Shown one piece after another: positions 42,210 through 52,362 of a stretch of DNA of 64,000 nucleotides. The DNA is from Streptomyces sp. HUAS MG91. Its GTDB lineage: Bacteria; Actinomycetota; Actinomycetes; Streptomycetales; Streptomycetaceae. Below the pieces are notes generated by a model, which did no database searches, was not told where the DNA came from, and worked only from the letters and a program-made list of their open reading frames with translations. The stretch's first letter is position 1. Each line of letters begins with the position of its first letter. The stretch is taken from NCBI RefSeq assembly GCF_040529335.1, contig NZ_CP159534.1, forward strand, positions 3,534,001-3,598,000. The letters are read 5' to 3'. Position numbers and translations under genes: made by a program.

Positions 42210-43184
42210 TCAGCCGAGCTTTTCACCCGGGTGGGTCTCCGCTGCCAGTGCGAAGGCGATCCCGTCCAGGATGTCGTGTTCGCTGACCACGACCTCGTCC
42301 GCGTCGATCCACTCCATGATCAGGCGCAGCACCAGCGCGCCGGAGGCGATCACGTCGACGCGGCCGGGGTGGATGACCGGCTTCAGGGCGCGCTGGTCGT
42401 GGGTCGAGGTCAGGAGCCAGTCGGTCAGCTCGGCGACCTTCGCGTACGGGATCCGGGAGTGGTGGATCGCCGTCGAGTCGTAGGCGGTCAGGCCGAGGGA
42501 GAGAGCCGCCACCGTCGTCACCGAGCCGGCCAGGCCCACCAGGGTGCGGGCCGAGCGGATCGGGACGGTCCGCGTGACCCGGTCGAGGGCCTCGGTGATG
42601 TCGGCGCGGATCGCCGCGATCTGCTCGGCGGTGGGCGGATCGGTGATCTTCCCGTCCTCGCCCACCAGATGCCGCTCGGTCATCCGGACGCAGCCGATGT
42701 CGACGGAGAGGGCCGACTCCACGGTGTCGTCGCCGACCACGAACTCGGTCGACCCGCCGCCGATGTCCACGACCAGATAGGGGGTGTCGAGGTCGGCGCG
42801 GCCGGTCAGCTCCTTCGTCGCACCCGTGAAGGAGAACTGGGCCTCCTGGTCGCCCGTGATCACCTCGGGCTCGACGCCCACGATGTCGAGGACGCCCTGG
42901 ACGAACTCGTCGCGGTTCTCGGCGTCGCGGGACGCCGACGTCGCGACGAAGCGGACCTTCTCGGCCCCGAGTTCCTTGATCACCGCGGCGTACTCGCGGC
43001 AGGCGGCGAAGGTGCGCTCCAGCGCCTCCGGGGCCAGCCGGCCCGTCCGGTCGACGCCCTGGCCGAGCCGGACGATCGTCATCCGGCGGTCCAGGTCGAC
43101 CAGCTCGCCCGTTTCCGGGTTCGCGTCCGCGACGAGGAGCCGGATCGAGTTCGTACCGCAGTCGATGGCCGCTACCCGGGTCAT
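42210..43184 (-). CDS. ppx: Exopolyphosphatase / guanosine pentaphosphatase
   Basis: 324-residue Ppx/GppA phosphatase (ASKHA fold) that removes phosphate from polyphosphate or pppGpp. Phosphate motif 1 is AIDCGTNSIRLLV, motif 2 is VDIGGGSTEFVVG, with ATSASRDAENRDEF and SVTTVAALSL as further nucleotide-binding segments. The short form without a C-terminal HD domain is usual in actinobacteria. The start overlaps the stop of the DUF501 gene (ATGA). Confidence 0.92.
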   Translation of the reverse strand: MTRVAAIDCGTNSIRLLVADANPETGELVDLDRRMTIVRLGQGVDRTGRLAPEALERTFAACREYAAVIKELGAEKVRFVATSASRDAENRDEFVQGVLDIVGVEPEVITGDQEAQFSFTGATKELTGRADLDTPYLVVDIGGGSTEFVVGDDTVESALSVDIGCVRMTERHLVGEDGKITDPPTAEQIAAIRADITEALDRVTRTVPIRSARTLVGLAGSVTTVAALSLGLTAYDSTAIHHSRIPYAKVAELTDWLLTSTHDQRALKPVIHPGRVDVIASGALVLRLIMEWIDADEVVVSEHDILDGIAFALAAETHPGEKLG

Positions 43185-43714
43185 TCGCTCTCCTCCACGG
43201 CGCAGGCGCTCACGCACGGCCCCTTCTTCCACCACTCGGGCAGCATGGCGATCGCCTCGTCGCCGAGCGGGTTCACGCCCGGGCCCGCCGCCAGGGAGTG
43301 GCCGACCAGCACGTGCAGGCACTTCACGCGGTCCGGCATGCCGCCCGCGCTGGGGAAGCCCTCCAGGACCTCGATGGCGTCCCGGCGCGCGAGGTAGTCC
43401 TCGTGGGCCGCGCGGTACTTCGCCGCCAGGTCCTCGTCCGTCTTGAGGCGCTCCGTCATCTCCTTCATGACGCCGTTGGCCTCCAGCGTGCCGATGGCGG
43501 AGGCCGCGCGGGGGCACGTCAGGTAGTACGTCGTCGGGAACGGGGTGCCGTCCTCCAGACGCGGGGCCGTCTCGACGACGTCCGGGTTGCCGCAGGGGCA
43601 GCGGTGCGCGATGGCGCGCAGGCCGCGCGGCGGGCGGCCGAGCTGCTCCTTGAACGCGTGGATGTCGGCGTCCGTGGGCTCGGTGCGCTCGGTCTGGGGC
43701 GGGGGCGATTGCAT
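43181..43714 (-). CDS. DUF501 protein
   Basis: 177-residue conserved actinobacterial protein always found between divIC and ppx. The N-terminal part has HRCPCGNPDVVETAPRLEDGTPFPTTYYLTCP, a Cys/His cluster that may bind metal. It is translationally coupled to ppx, 24 bp after divIC. Function unknown. Confidence 0.88.
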   Translation of the reverse strand: MQSPPPQTERTEPTDADIHAFKEQLGRPPRGLRAIAHRCPCGNPDVVETAPRLEDGTPFPTTYYLTCPRAASAIGTLEANGVMKEMTERLKTDEDLAAKYRAAHEDYLARRDAIEVLEGFPSAGGMPDRVKCLHVLVGHSLAAGPGVNPLGDEAIAMLPEWWKKGPCVSACAVEESE

Positions 43715-43738
43715 GGCGTGTCCGGTGTGTCTTTCGTG

Positions 43739-44236
43739 TCAGTTGGCTGCCTGGTCGGCCTTGTCGACGCCGTCCCAGACGTTCGAGTACCAGGCGCGCT
43801 CGGCCGGGCTCTGGTCCGGGCGCCCGGAGGTGGTGGCCCGCGCGTCGGGCACCACGTAGCCGGTCTCGCCCGGCATCACCATGTGCAGGCGCTCCCGGAT
43901 CCGCTGCTCGGCGTACGCGTCGTCCTGCCAGCGGGCCTTCTCGTCGCGGAGCCGGTCGACCCGCTCCTTGGCCTCCTGCTGCTGGCGCTGGAGGTCAGCG
44001 ATCTCGCCGCGCTGGGAGACGTACTGCCTTATGGGATAGGCGAGCGCGACCACGAGGGTGCAGACGACCAGGGCGAGCAGCGCCGCGCGGCCCGTCAGCC
44101 GGGAGCGGCGCGCCTGGCGCTTGGTCTGCGACCGGTAGACCCGCTCGGCGGTCTGTTCGCCGAGCAGGCGCAGGCGGGTCGCCGTGGAGAAGCGGGCCGA
44201 GTCGTCACGGCCCCTGTCTCGGAGCTTTCCCGGCAT
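43739..44236 (-). CDS. divIC: Septum formation initiator (FtsB/DivIC family)
   Basis: 165-residue bitopic membrane protein of the divisome, acting with FtsL and FtsQ. It has a basic cytoplasmic N-terminus, one transmembrane helix (AALLALVVCTLVVALAYPI) and an extracytoplasmic leucine-zipper coiled coil (ISQ...IADLQRQQQEAKERVDRLRDEKARWQDDAYAEQRIRERLHMVMPGE). Length and order next to eno are as in other streptomycetes. Confidence 0.9.
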   Translation of the reverse strand: MPGKLRDRGRDDSARFSTATRLRLLGEQTAERVYRSQTKRQARRSRLTGRAALLALVVCTLVVALAYPIRQYVSQRGEIADLQRQQQEAKERVDRLRDEKARWQDDAYAEQRIRERLHMVMPGETGYVVPDARATTSGRPDQSPAERAWYSNVWDGVDKADQAAN

Positions 44237-44359
44237 GGCGCCTCCGCCTCCCCGTTCGTCTGCCTGGCTGTGTTCCTACGTGCGTACGTCCCCGCACACG
44301 GTACGGGACCGAGTGCGGGGACGTACGGAACTACTGCCTCAGCAGGGCTTCGGGGCAGG

Positions 44360-46634
<2,275 letters not shown>

Positions 46635-46648
46635 GGAGAGATCCCCTC

Positions 46649-46797
46649 ACCGACGCCTACGAGGTGAGCTGTCGGGTTCGGGCCAGTGAGTGCCCGGCCG
46701 CACATCCTTGTGTGCGACTTAACCCCTAGCCCCTCCGGTCTCCCGGGAGGGCGGCTTACCTGGGTCCCCCGCTCCTGCCTACGGCGCTGACGCGTCG
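46649..46797 (-). ncRNA. c-di-AMP riboswitch (ydaO-yuaA) in the Rpf leader
   Basis: The minus-strand leader holds the ydaO signatures: the 5' part GGGGGACCCAGGTAAG and, about 70 nt later, the 3' part CGAACCCGACAGCTCACCTC then GTAGGCGTC. CGACGC and GCGTCG can close helix P1. Ligand binding to this class generally switches gene expression off, and several Streptomyces rpf genes are known to carry it. Confidence 0.9.
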
Positions 46798-46868
46798 ACT
46801 GTTCCCGTACGGACGTTGGCAGGATTCGGCGTGACGTCCGTCGGGGCCCGCTGTGGCGAGCGGTCACG

Positions 46869-46898
46869 ACCGTAAGCAGTGGATCCGCCCGATTTCAA
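46869..46898 (-). promoter_or_regulatory. Promoter of the riboswitch-controlled Rpf gene
   Basis: On the minus strand TTGAAA (46893-46898) and TACGGT (46869-46874) are 18 bp apart. Transcription would start near 46862, giving a leader of about 230 nt that contains the riboswitch. Confidence 0.55.
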
Positions 46899-46907
46899 AG
46901 ACGATCA

Positions 46908-46966
46908 GGGTCTTTGAGACTCATGTCTCACTCGAACAAAAGTGGACATACGAGCCTCAAAGACCC
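46908..46966 (-). terminator. Large hairpin between the two Rpf genes
   Basis: GGGTCTTTGAG (46908-46918) pairs with CTCAAAGACCC (46956-46966); inside, ATGTC and GACAT pair again. It lies just after the second Rpf stop and before the promoter of the first. Confidence 0.7.
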
Positions 46967-46977
46967 CGTAACTCCCG

Positions 46978-48030
46978 CTACTTTTCGACCGATTTGAGCC
47001 CAAGATCCAGACTCTGACCAGGAAGGATGAGGTCGGGGTCGGTGCCGACCGTCTTCTTGTTGGTGTCGTAGAGCGCGGCCCACCCGCCTTGCACGTCATG
47101 GGCGTCGGCGATGTCCCACAGGCTGTCACCCGAGCGGACGACATAGGCCTCGTCGTCGCGCTGGTCGTCCCGGGAGGCGTGACGGCCGTCTCCCGTACGC
47201 GAGTCGGCGCCGTCGTCGGCGGCCCGGTCGCCCCGGTGCCGGCCGCTGGCCGCGTCGTCGTCGGCGGTGGTGGAGCCGGTGGCGGCCGGGGAGTCCGACG
47301 CGCTCGCGGACGGGGCCGTCGTGTCGTCGTCCACCCCGCCCCCCTTGCTGTTACCGGAGGTATCGGCGGAAGGGTCGGCGGAGCTGTCGGCTGACGGTGC
47401 GTCGGAGGCGTCACTCGTCGAACCGTCCGAGGCGTCGGACGGCGAATCGTCCGACGCGCTCGACGACGGCTTGTCCGATGCGCCGGACTTGTCGTGACTC
47501 TTCTCTCCTGAATCCGCGCCCGATCCGGAGTCCGAGGCGGAGCCGGAGTCCGAAGCGGAGCCGGAGCCCGCGTCGGCGTCCGTGCCCGACGAGCCGGTCG
47601 TCTTCGTCGGTCGCGGGGAGGCGTCGGCGCCCGGGTCGACATCCGCCGAACCGTCACCCTTGGCGAGCCCCGCCGTGGCCGAGCAGCCCGGCCAGGCGGT
47701 CGGCCCCTTGTCGTCGAGGACCTTCTCGGCGACGGCGATCTGCTGCGAGCGGCTGGCCTGGTCGGCCCGCGGCGCGTAGTCGAGCCCGCCGTACTGCTCC
47801 CAGACCTCCTGCGACAGTTGCAGACCGCCGAAGTAGCCGTCGCCCGCGTCCAGGCTCCACTGCCCGCCGCTCTCGCACTCGGCGACCTTGTCCCACGTGG
47901 TGGCCGTCGCCGCGCCAGCGCCCGTGGCGCCGAGCAGCGGGATCGCGATGGCGCTGCCGGTGACTCCGGCGGCGACGACGAGAGCAGGGGCCTGGCGGGG
48001 GCGACGGTGTCGGCCGTTCCCGGAGAGCAT
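46978..48030 (-). CDS. Rpf-like transglycosylase with long Ser/Asp linker and LysM domain
   Basis: 350-residue secreted relative of the neighbouring Rpf protein. Signal peptide ALVVAAGVTGSAIAIPLLGATGAGAA; Rpf domain WDKVAECESGGQWSLDAGDGYFGGLQLS; C-terminal LysM YVVRSGDSLWDIADAHDVQG...LILPGQSLDLG. A very acidic Ser/Asp/Gly/Ala-rich linker of about 150 residues separates them, far longer than in the first copy. AAAGG before the ATG at 48030 sets the start. No ydaO riboswitch is visible in its 331-bp upstream region, which holds no other gene. Confidence 0.92.
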   Translation of the reverse strand: MLSGNGRHRRPRQAPALVVAAGVTGSAIAIPLLGATGAGAATATTWDKVAECESGGQWSLDAGDGYFGGLQLSQEVWEQYGGLDYAPRADQASRSQQIAVAEKVLDDKGPTAWPGCSATAGLAKGDGSADVDPGADASPRPTKTTGSSGTDADAGSGSASDSGSASDSGSGADSGEKSHDKSGASDKPSSSASDDSPSDASDGSTSDASDAPSADSSADPSADTSGNSKGGGVDDDTTAPSASASDSPAATGSTTADDDAASGRHRGDRAADDGADSRTGDGRHASRDDQRDDEAYVVRSGDSLWDIADAHDVQGGWAALYDTNKKTVGTDPDLILPGQSLDLGLKSVEK

Positions 48031-48361
48031 GCGGTTGCCTTTCGCGAGACTGATACTGCTGCACGCGACAGGGTGGATGAGTGGTGCCTGTTGTGCGTGT
48101 GTCGCGATGACTGGTGAACGTAGCGGGACTCGAACGCTTGTCACAAGTCGATGCAGCGCAGATCACGTCACCATCACGACTTTGACACAACGTCAGTTTT
48201 CAACCACCTGTGAGGTGTCGCGAACTGTGCGGCGAATGAGCCCGGTTCACGGCTTTTCAAGATCACGACAAACCACCCCACGCCGCCGCGCCACCGCTCC
48301 CGAGTGGTGCCGGTCACATGCGTTCCGCCTGCGCCGAACGTCCCCCGGGTACGGTCGGGAT

Positions 48362-49597
48362 GTGAACACCGCGCCCGTCCCCGAACTCTTCACCTGGGAG
48401 TTCGCCACCGATCCGTATCCCGCCTACGCCTGGCTGCGCGAGCACTCCCCCGTGCACCGCACCACGCTGCCCAGCGGCGTCGAGGCCTGGCTCGTGACGC
48501 GTTACGCGGACGCGCGCCAGGCCCTCGCGGACCAGCGGCTGTCCAAGAACCCGGTGCATCACGCGGACGACGCGCAGGGCAAGAGCAAGACCGGCATCCC
48601 GGGCGAGCGCAGCGCGGGCCTGATGACCCATCTGCTGAACATCGACCCGCCGGACCACACCCGGCTGCGGCGCCTGGTCTCCAAGGCGTTCACCCCGCGC
48701 CGGGTCGCCGAATTCGCGCCACGCGTGCAGGAACTGACGGACGGCCTCATCGACGGCTTCGCCGCCCGCGGCAGCGCCGACCTCATCCACGAGTTCGCCT
48801 TCCCGCTCCCCATCTACGCGATCTGCGACCTGCTCGGCGTCCCGCGCGAGGACCAGGACGACCTGCGGGACTGGGCGGGCATGATGATCCGCCACGGCAA
48901 GGGACCGCGCGGCGGGGTCGCGCGGGCCGTGAAGAAGATCCGCCGCTATCTCGCCGACCTCATCCACCGCAAGCGGCTCGGCGACGGCGACGACCTGATC
49001 TCCGGCCTCATCCGCGCCTCCGACCACGGCGAGCACCTCACCGAGGACGAGGTGGTGGCCATGTGTTTCGTACTGCTCTTCGCCGGGTTCGAGACGACCA
49101 TCAACCTCATCGGCAACGGCACCCACGCCCTGCTGCGCCACCCCGAGCAGCGGGCCGTCCTCCAGAGCGCCCTCGCCCGGGGCGAGCACGGACTCCTGGA
49201 GACGGGCGTCGAGGAACTGCTGCGCTTCGACGGGCCCGTGGAGATGGCCACCTGGCGGTACGCGACCGAGGACCTGGAGATCGGCGGGGTCGCGGTCGCC
49301 GAGGGCGACCCGGTGCTCGTGGTGCTCGCCGCCGCCGACCGGGACCCCGCCCGCTTCGACCACCCCGACACCCTCGACCTGGCCCGCCGCGACAACAAGC
49401 ACCTGGGGTACGGGCACGGGATCCACTACTGCATCGGCGCCCCGCTCGCCCGCCTGGAGGGGCACACGGCGCTGGCGACGCTGCTGACCCGGCTGCCGGA
49501 CCTGCGCCTCGGCGAGGACCCCGCCGAGCTGCGCTGGCGCGGCGGGCTCATCATGCGGGGGCTGCGGACGCTGCCCGTGGAGTTCACCCCGCGCTGA
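48362..49597 (+). CDS. Cytochrome P450
   Basis: 411-residue soluble actinobacterial P450 monooxygenase. I-helix oxygen motif AGFETT, K-helix E-x-x-R region (EELLRFDGPVEMATWR), and heme loop YGHGIHYCIGAPLAR with the thiolate Cys; the usual Phe of FxxGxxxCxG is Tyr. Electrons must come from a ferredoxin encoded elsewhere. The substrate is unknown. TACGGT lies 6 bp before the GTG, so the mRNA may be leaderless. The 3' end overlaps the convergent mazG gene by 14 bp. Confidence 0.94.
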   Translation: MNTAPVPELFTWEFATDPYPAYAWLREHSPVHRTTLPSGVEAWLVTRYADARQALADQRLSKNPVHHADDAQGKSKTGIPGERSAGLMTHLLNIDPPDHTRLRRLVSKAFTPRRVAEFAPRVQELTDGLIDGFAARGSADLIHEFAFPLPIYAICDLLGVPREDQDDLRDWAGMMIRHGKGPRGGVARAVKKIRRYLADLIHRKRLGDGDDLISGLIRASDHGEHLTEDEVVAMCFVLLFAGFETTINLIGNGTHALLRHPEQRAVLQSALARGEHGLLETGVEELLRFDGPVEMATWRYATEDLEIGGVAVAEGDPVLVVLAAADRDPARFDHPDTLDLARRDNKHLGYGHGIHYCIGAPLARLEGHTALATLLTRLPDLRLGEDPAELRWRGGLIMRGLRTLPVEFTPR

Positions 49598-50564
49598 GCC
49601 CCTCGGCGGCGCGCACCGCGTCCCGGTAGGCCCGCGCGGCCTCCCTGAGCGCCGCCTCCGGGTCGACGCCGGACGCCTCGGCGCGCAGGGCCAGGGCCAG
49701 CAGTTCGTCGCCGACGCCCGTCCCGGCGGGCACGGGGACGTCCAGGCCCGCCGTGCGCACGCGCGAGCCGAGCTTCGCGGCGAGGGCCAGGCCCGGCTGG
49801 CCGACCGGCACGCCGTCCGTCACCGAGGCGCGCTGCTTCGACTCGGCCTTCCTGCGCAGCCAGATCTCCCGGACCTCCTCCGGGGTGGCCGCGCTCTCGT
49901 CGCCGAAGACATGGGGGTGGCGGTGGATGAGCTTGTCGACGATGGCGCCCGCGACGTCGTCGACGGAGAACGGCTCCTCGGCGTCCTCCTCGGCGATCCG
50001 GGCGTGGAAGACGACCTGGAGCAGGACGTCGCCCAGCTCCTCGCGCAGCTCTTCGCGGTCCCCGGCCTCGATCGCCTCGACCAGTTCGTACGCCTCCTCG
50101 ATGACGTACTTCGCCAGGTCCTCGTGGGTGCGCTGCGACGACCAGGGGCACGCGCGCCGGATCCGGTCCATGACCTGGACGAGGTCGAGGAGGCGGGCGC
50201 CCGGCAGGTCGTAGGAGCCGGGGAGGAGTTCGAGGGACGGCATCGCGACGCGGCCGGAGCCGGCCAGCGCCGCCAGGCCGTCGGTGAGGCGGCGGTCGCC
50301 CTCGGCCGTGGTCAGCACGACGACGGTGCGACCGACGTCGGCGCAGCGCTCGACGAGATCACGGGCGGCGGGCACGTCGAGGGTGACCTCGACGCCCGCC
50401 TCCTTCAGGTACGGCAGCTGCGGATGCTCGGGATCGGCGCAGAGCACCTCGTCGGCGGCGTGCAGGATCTGCCAGGCCTGCCAGGACAGCAGCCCCGGGG
50501 CGACCCGGTGGCTGGTGGTGAGCAGGACGACGCGGCCGGCGTCGGGAGTGATGTCGTCGTTCAC
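49584..50564 (-). CDS. mazG: Nucleoside triphosphate pyrophosphohydrolase MazG
   Basis: 326-residue house-cleaning enzyme splitting NTPs to NMP and PPi. The MazG core is at about residues 130-260: PWSSQRTHEDLAKYVIEEAYELVEAI, then REELGDVLLQVVFHARIAEE with the metal-binding Glu/Asp. An N-terminal 110-residue domain resembles the tetrapyrrole methylase-like module fused to MazG in actinobacteria. Starts with GTG. Confidence 0.92.
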   Translation of the reverse strand: MNDDITPDAGRVVLLTTSHRVAPGLLSWQAWQILHAADEVLCADPEHPQLPYLKEAGVEVTLDVPAARDLVERCADVGRTVVVLTTAEGDRRLTDGLAALAGSGRVAMPSLELLPGSYDLPGARLLDLVQVMDRIRRACPWSSQRTHEDLAKYVIEEAYELVEAIEAGDREELREELGDVLLQVVFHARIAEEDAEEPFSVDDVAGAIVDKLIHRHPHVFGDESAATPEEVREIWLRRKAESKQRASVTDGVPVGQPGLALAAKLGSRVRTAGLDVPVPAGTGVGDELLALALRAEASGVDPEAALREAARAYRDAVRAAEGLSAG

Positions 50565-50601
50565 GCCTCGAACGTAACGCAGGCCGCCGACAAAGCGTGC
50601 C

Positions 50602-51276
50602 CTAGGCCGTCTGCTGCTGGTCCGCCGGCTGTTCCTGGGTGACCTGGGTCAGCCAGGGGGTCTTGGCATCGACCCGGCCGACGGTGCCGCTCTTGGTGAC
50701 GCCCCAGCTGCCGTAGCGGGGGTTCAGGTCGATGTTCAGCTCCTTGGAGGCCTGGGAGAGCGCCTTCCAGAAGGCGGCCTGGCCCGCGGGGGTCTGGGTG
50801 TCGACGCCGAGCGACGACGACAGCTTCTGCGCCTCGATCTCGGTGCGCAGCGACTCGGTGAGCCGCTTGGGCGCGACGTTGTACTGCTGGAGCCAGGCCG
50901 TCTCCAACTGCCTCGGGCCGCCCGCCTGTTGCTCCAGGCCCGCGCGCATCTCCTGCATCTCCTTGCGGGAGACGGTGACGCCCGCGTCGGTGGCGGCGCG
51001 GTGCAGCACCCGGTCCAGGACCATGGTGTGCAGGGTGTTGCGGGTGAGGCCGCCGGACTTGGCGACGGCCTGCTCGTACTGGGCGCTGCCGTCGGTGGCG
51101 TCCTGCTGCGCCTGACGCACCTCGCTCACCCGGCTCTCCAGCTGGGAGACCGTGATGCGCTGGCCGCCGACGACGGCCGCGGCGCCGGGATGCGCCTCGC
51201 TTCCGCAGGCGGTGAGGGCGGGGAGCGCGGCGATGGCGGCGGTGGACAGGACGAGCGCGGTGCGGCGGCGGTGCAA
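50602..51276 (-). CDS. SurA N-terminal-domain lipoprotein
   Basis: 224-residue lipoprotein: signal ALVLSTAAIAALPALTAC with lipobox ALTAC, then a SurA/PrsA-like helical chaperone region (VVGGQRITVSQLESRVSEVRQAQQD ... LDRVLHRAATDAGVTVSRKEMQEMR). No PPIase domain follows, so it is a holdase-type protein on the outer face of the membrane. The start is a TTG at 51276 with a perfect GGAGG five bases upstream. Confidence 0.85.
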   Translation of the reverse strand: MHRRRTALVLSTAAIAALPALTACGSEAHPGAAAVVGGQRITVSQLESRVSEVRQAQQDATDGSAQYEQAVAKSGGLTRNTLHTMVLDRVLHRAATDAGVTVSRKEMQEMRAGLEQQAGGPRQLETAWLQQYNVAPKRLTESLRTEIEAQKLSSSLGVDTQTPAGQAAFWKALSQASKELNIDLNPRYGSWGVTKSGTVGRVDAKTPWLTQVTQEQPADQQQTA

Positions 51277-51422
51277 GGTGGCCTCCCTGCGGCGAGTTTG
51301 TGCGTCGGTGCACAAAGTCCGGCGGTGATCGATGTTAGGAGGTGACCGCGGGCTCGGCCACCTATTCGACAACGATTCGTCGGGAGATGAGGTATCGCCC
51401 CGGGCCGCCGGACCCCGATGGC

Positions 51423-52259
51423 TCAGCCGGTGATGGCGACCGGCGCGTCCCAGGCGTTGCGGTCCACCGTGATGGTGTAACTGCCGCGCTTCTCCTTGCT
51501 GTTGACCATGTACTGGTGGGCGCGGCTGTGGTTCGTGTAGAGCGACTTGGACCACGGCCAGTCGGAGGTGGTCGTGTTCACCTTGTCCCACTTGGCGTAC
51601 CAGAGGTTGCCCGGCAGGTCGGTGCGGTCGGTGGCGGTGGCGATCGCGGCGGCGCTGGAGCTGGAGAAGCCGTAGTAGCCGGCCCGGTAGATCTTGCCGC
51701 GCAGCACCTTGTCGAAGGCGCGGACGTAGCTCAGGACCGCCTTGTTGCAGGAGCTGTTCGCGGTGTCGTACGGCTCCATGTCGAGGTAGATCGCGCTGCC
51801 CGTCCTCATGCCGAGCGCGGCCGCCTTCGCCACGGCGTCCTTGCCGTCGGCGGTGCCGAGGGTGGCCGCGTTCGAGGTGGTCATCTTCTCGTTGCGGGTG
51901 CCGGTCTGGCAGGGCGGCTGGGCGCCCACGTACAGCGGGATGAGCTTCCAGCCCTGCGCGCTGACCGTCTTGACCCAGGAGGCGGTGAGGTTGGGCTGGG
52001 CGCAGCCTCGGTTCTTGCCGCCGATGTAGACCGCCGCGGCGCCGTAGAACCCGGTGTCCCAGGCTTTCATCGCGGCGGCCGAGGGGGCCGTGCAGGTGTC
52101 GAAGGCGCGGCCGGTGAAGGTCTTCTGCGCGGGCCAGGTGGTGGCCGCGGACGCGGTGGTCGCGGCGAAGGCGCCGCCCGCGACGACGACGGCCCCGGCC
52201 GCGCCCCAGGCGAGGTAGCGGTTGCGCTTGGAGAGTCTGTGGCTCCCGGTCCCGGACAT
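51423..52259 (-). CDS. Secreted DUF1906 (Rv2525c-like glycoside hydrolase-fold) protein
   Basis: 278-residue secreted protein. Signal peptide LAWGAAGAVVVAGGAFAATTASAA, then a DUF1906 domain: FDTCTAPSAAAMKAW, YIGGKNRGCAQPNLTASWV, LIPLYVGAQPPC, IYLDMEPYD and the AGYYGFSSSSAAAI segment. DUF1906 has a GH25-like TIM-barrel fold, with the acidic residue in LDMEP as likely catalyst; the substrate is probably cell-wall glycan. GGGGATCAGC precedes the ATG at 52259. Confidence 0.85.
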   Translation of the reverse strand: MSGTGSHRLSKRNRYLAWGAAGAVVVAGGAFAATTASAATTWPAQKTFTGRAFDTCTAPSAAAMKAWDTGFYGAAAVYIGGKNRGCAQPNLTASWVKTVSAQGWKLIPLYVGAQPPCQTGTRNEKMTTSNAATLGTADGKDAVAKAAALGMRTGSAIYLDMEPYDTANSSCNKAVLSYVRAFDKVLRGKIYRAGYYGFSSSSAAAIATATDRTDLPGNLWYAKWDKVNTTTSDWPWSKSLYTNHSRAHQYMVNSKEKRGSYTITVDRNAWDAPVAITG

Positions 52260-52362
52260 GCTGATCCCCACCCAGTAGAACGTGATTCCCCGGCGCCGAG
52301 TGCGCCGAGGAGATCATGACAGGTGACATGCCAAGGGCACGCAAAGAAGAGCCCCGGAAGCG

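Noticed and set aside
46978..48361. A second c-di-AMP riboswitch upstream of the longer Rpf gene
   Set aside because: None of the conserved ydaO segments is present in 48031-48361.
48362..50564. P450 and mazG as a functional pair
   Set aside because: They are convergent with a 14-bp overlap at their 3' ends, so shared transcription is not expected.
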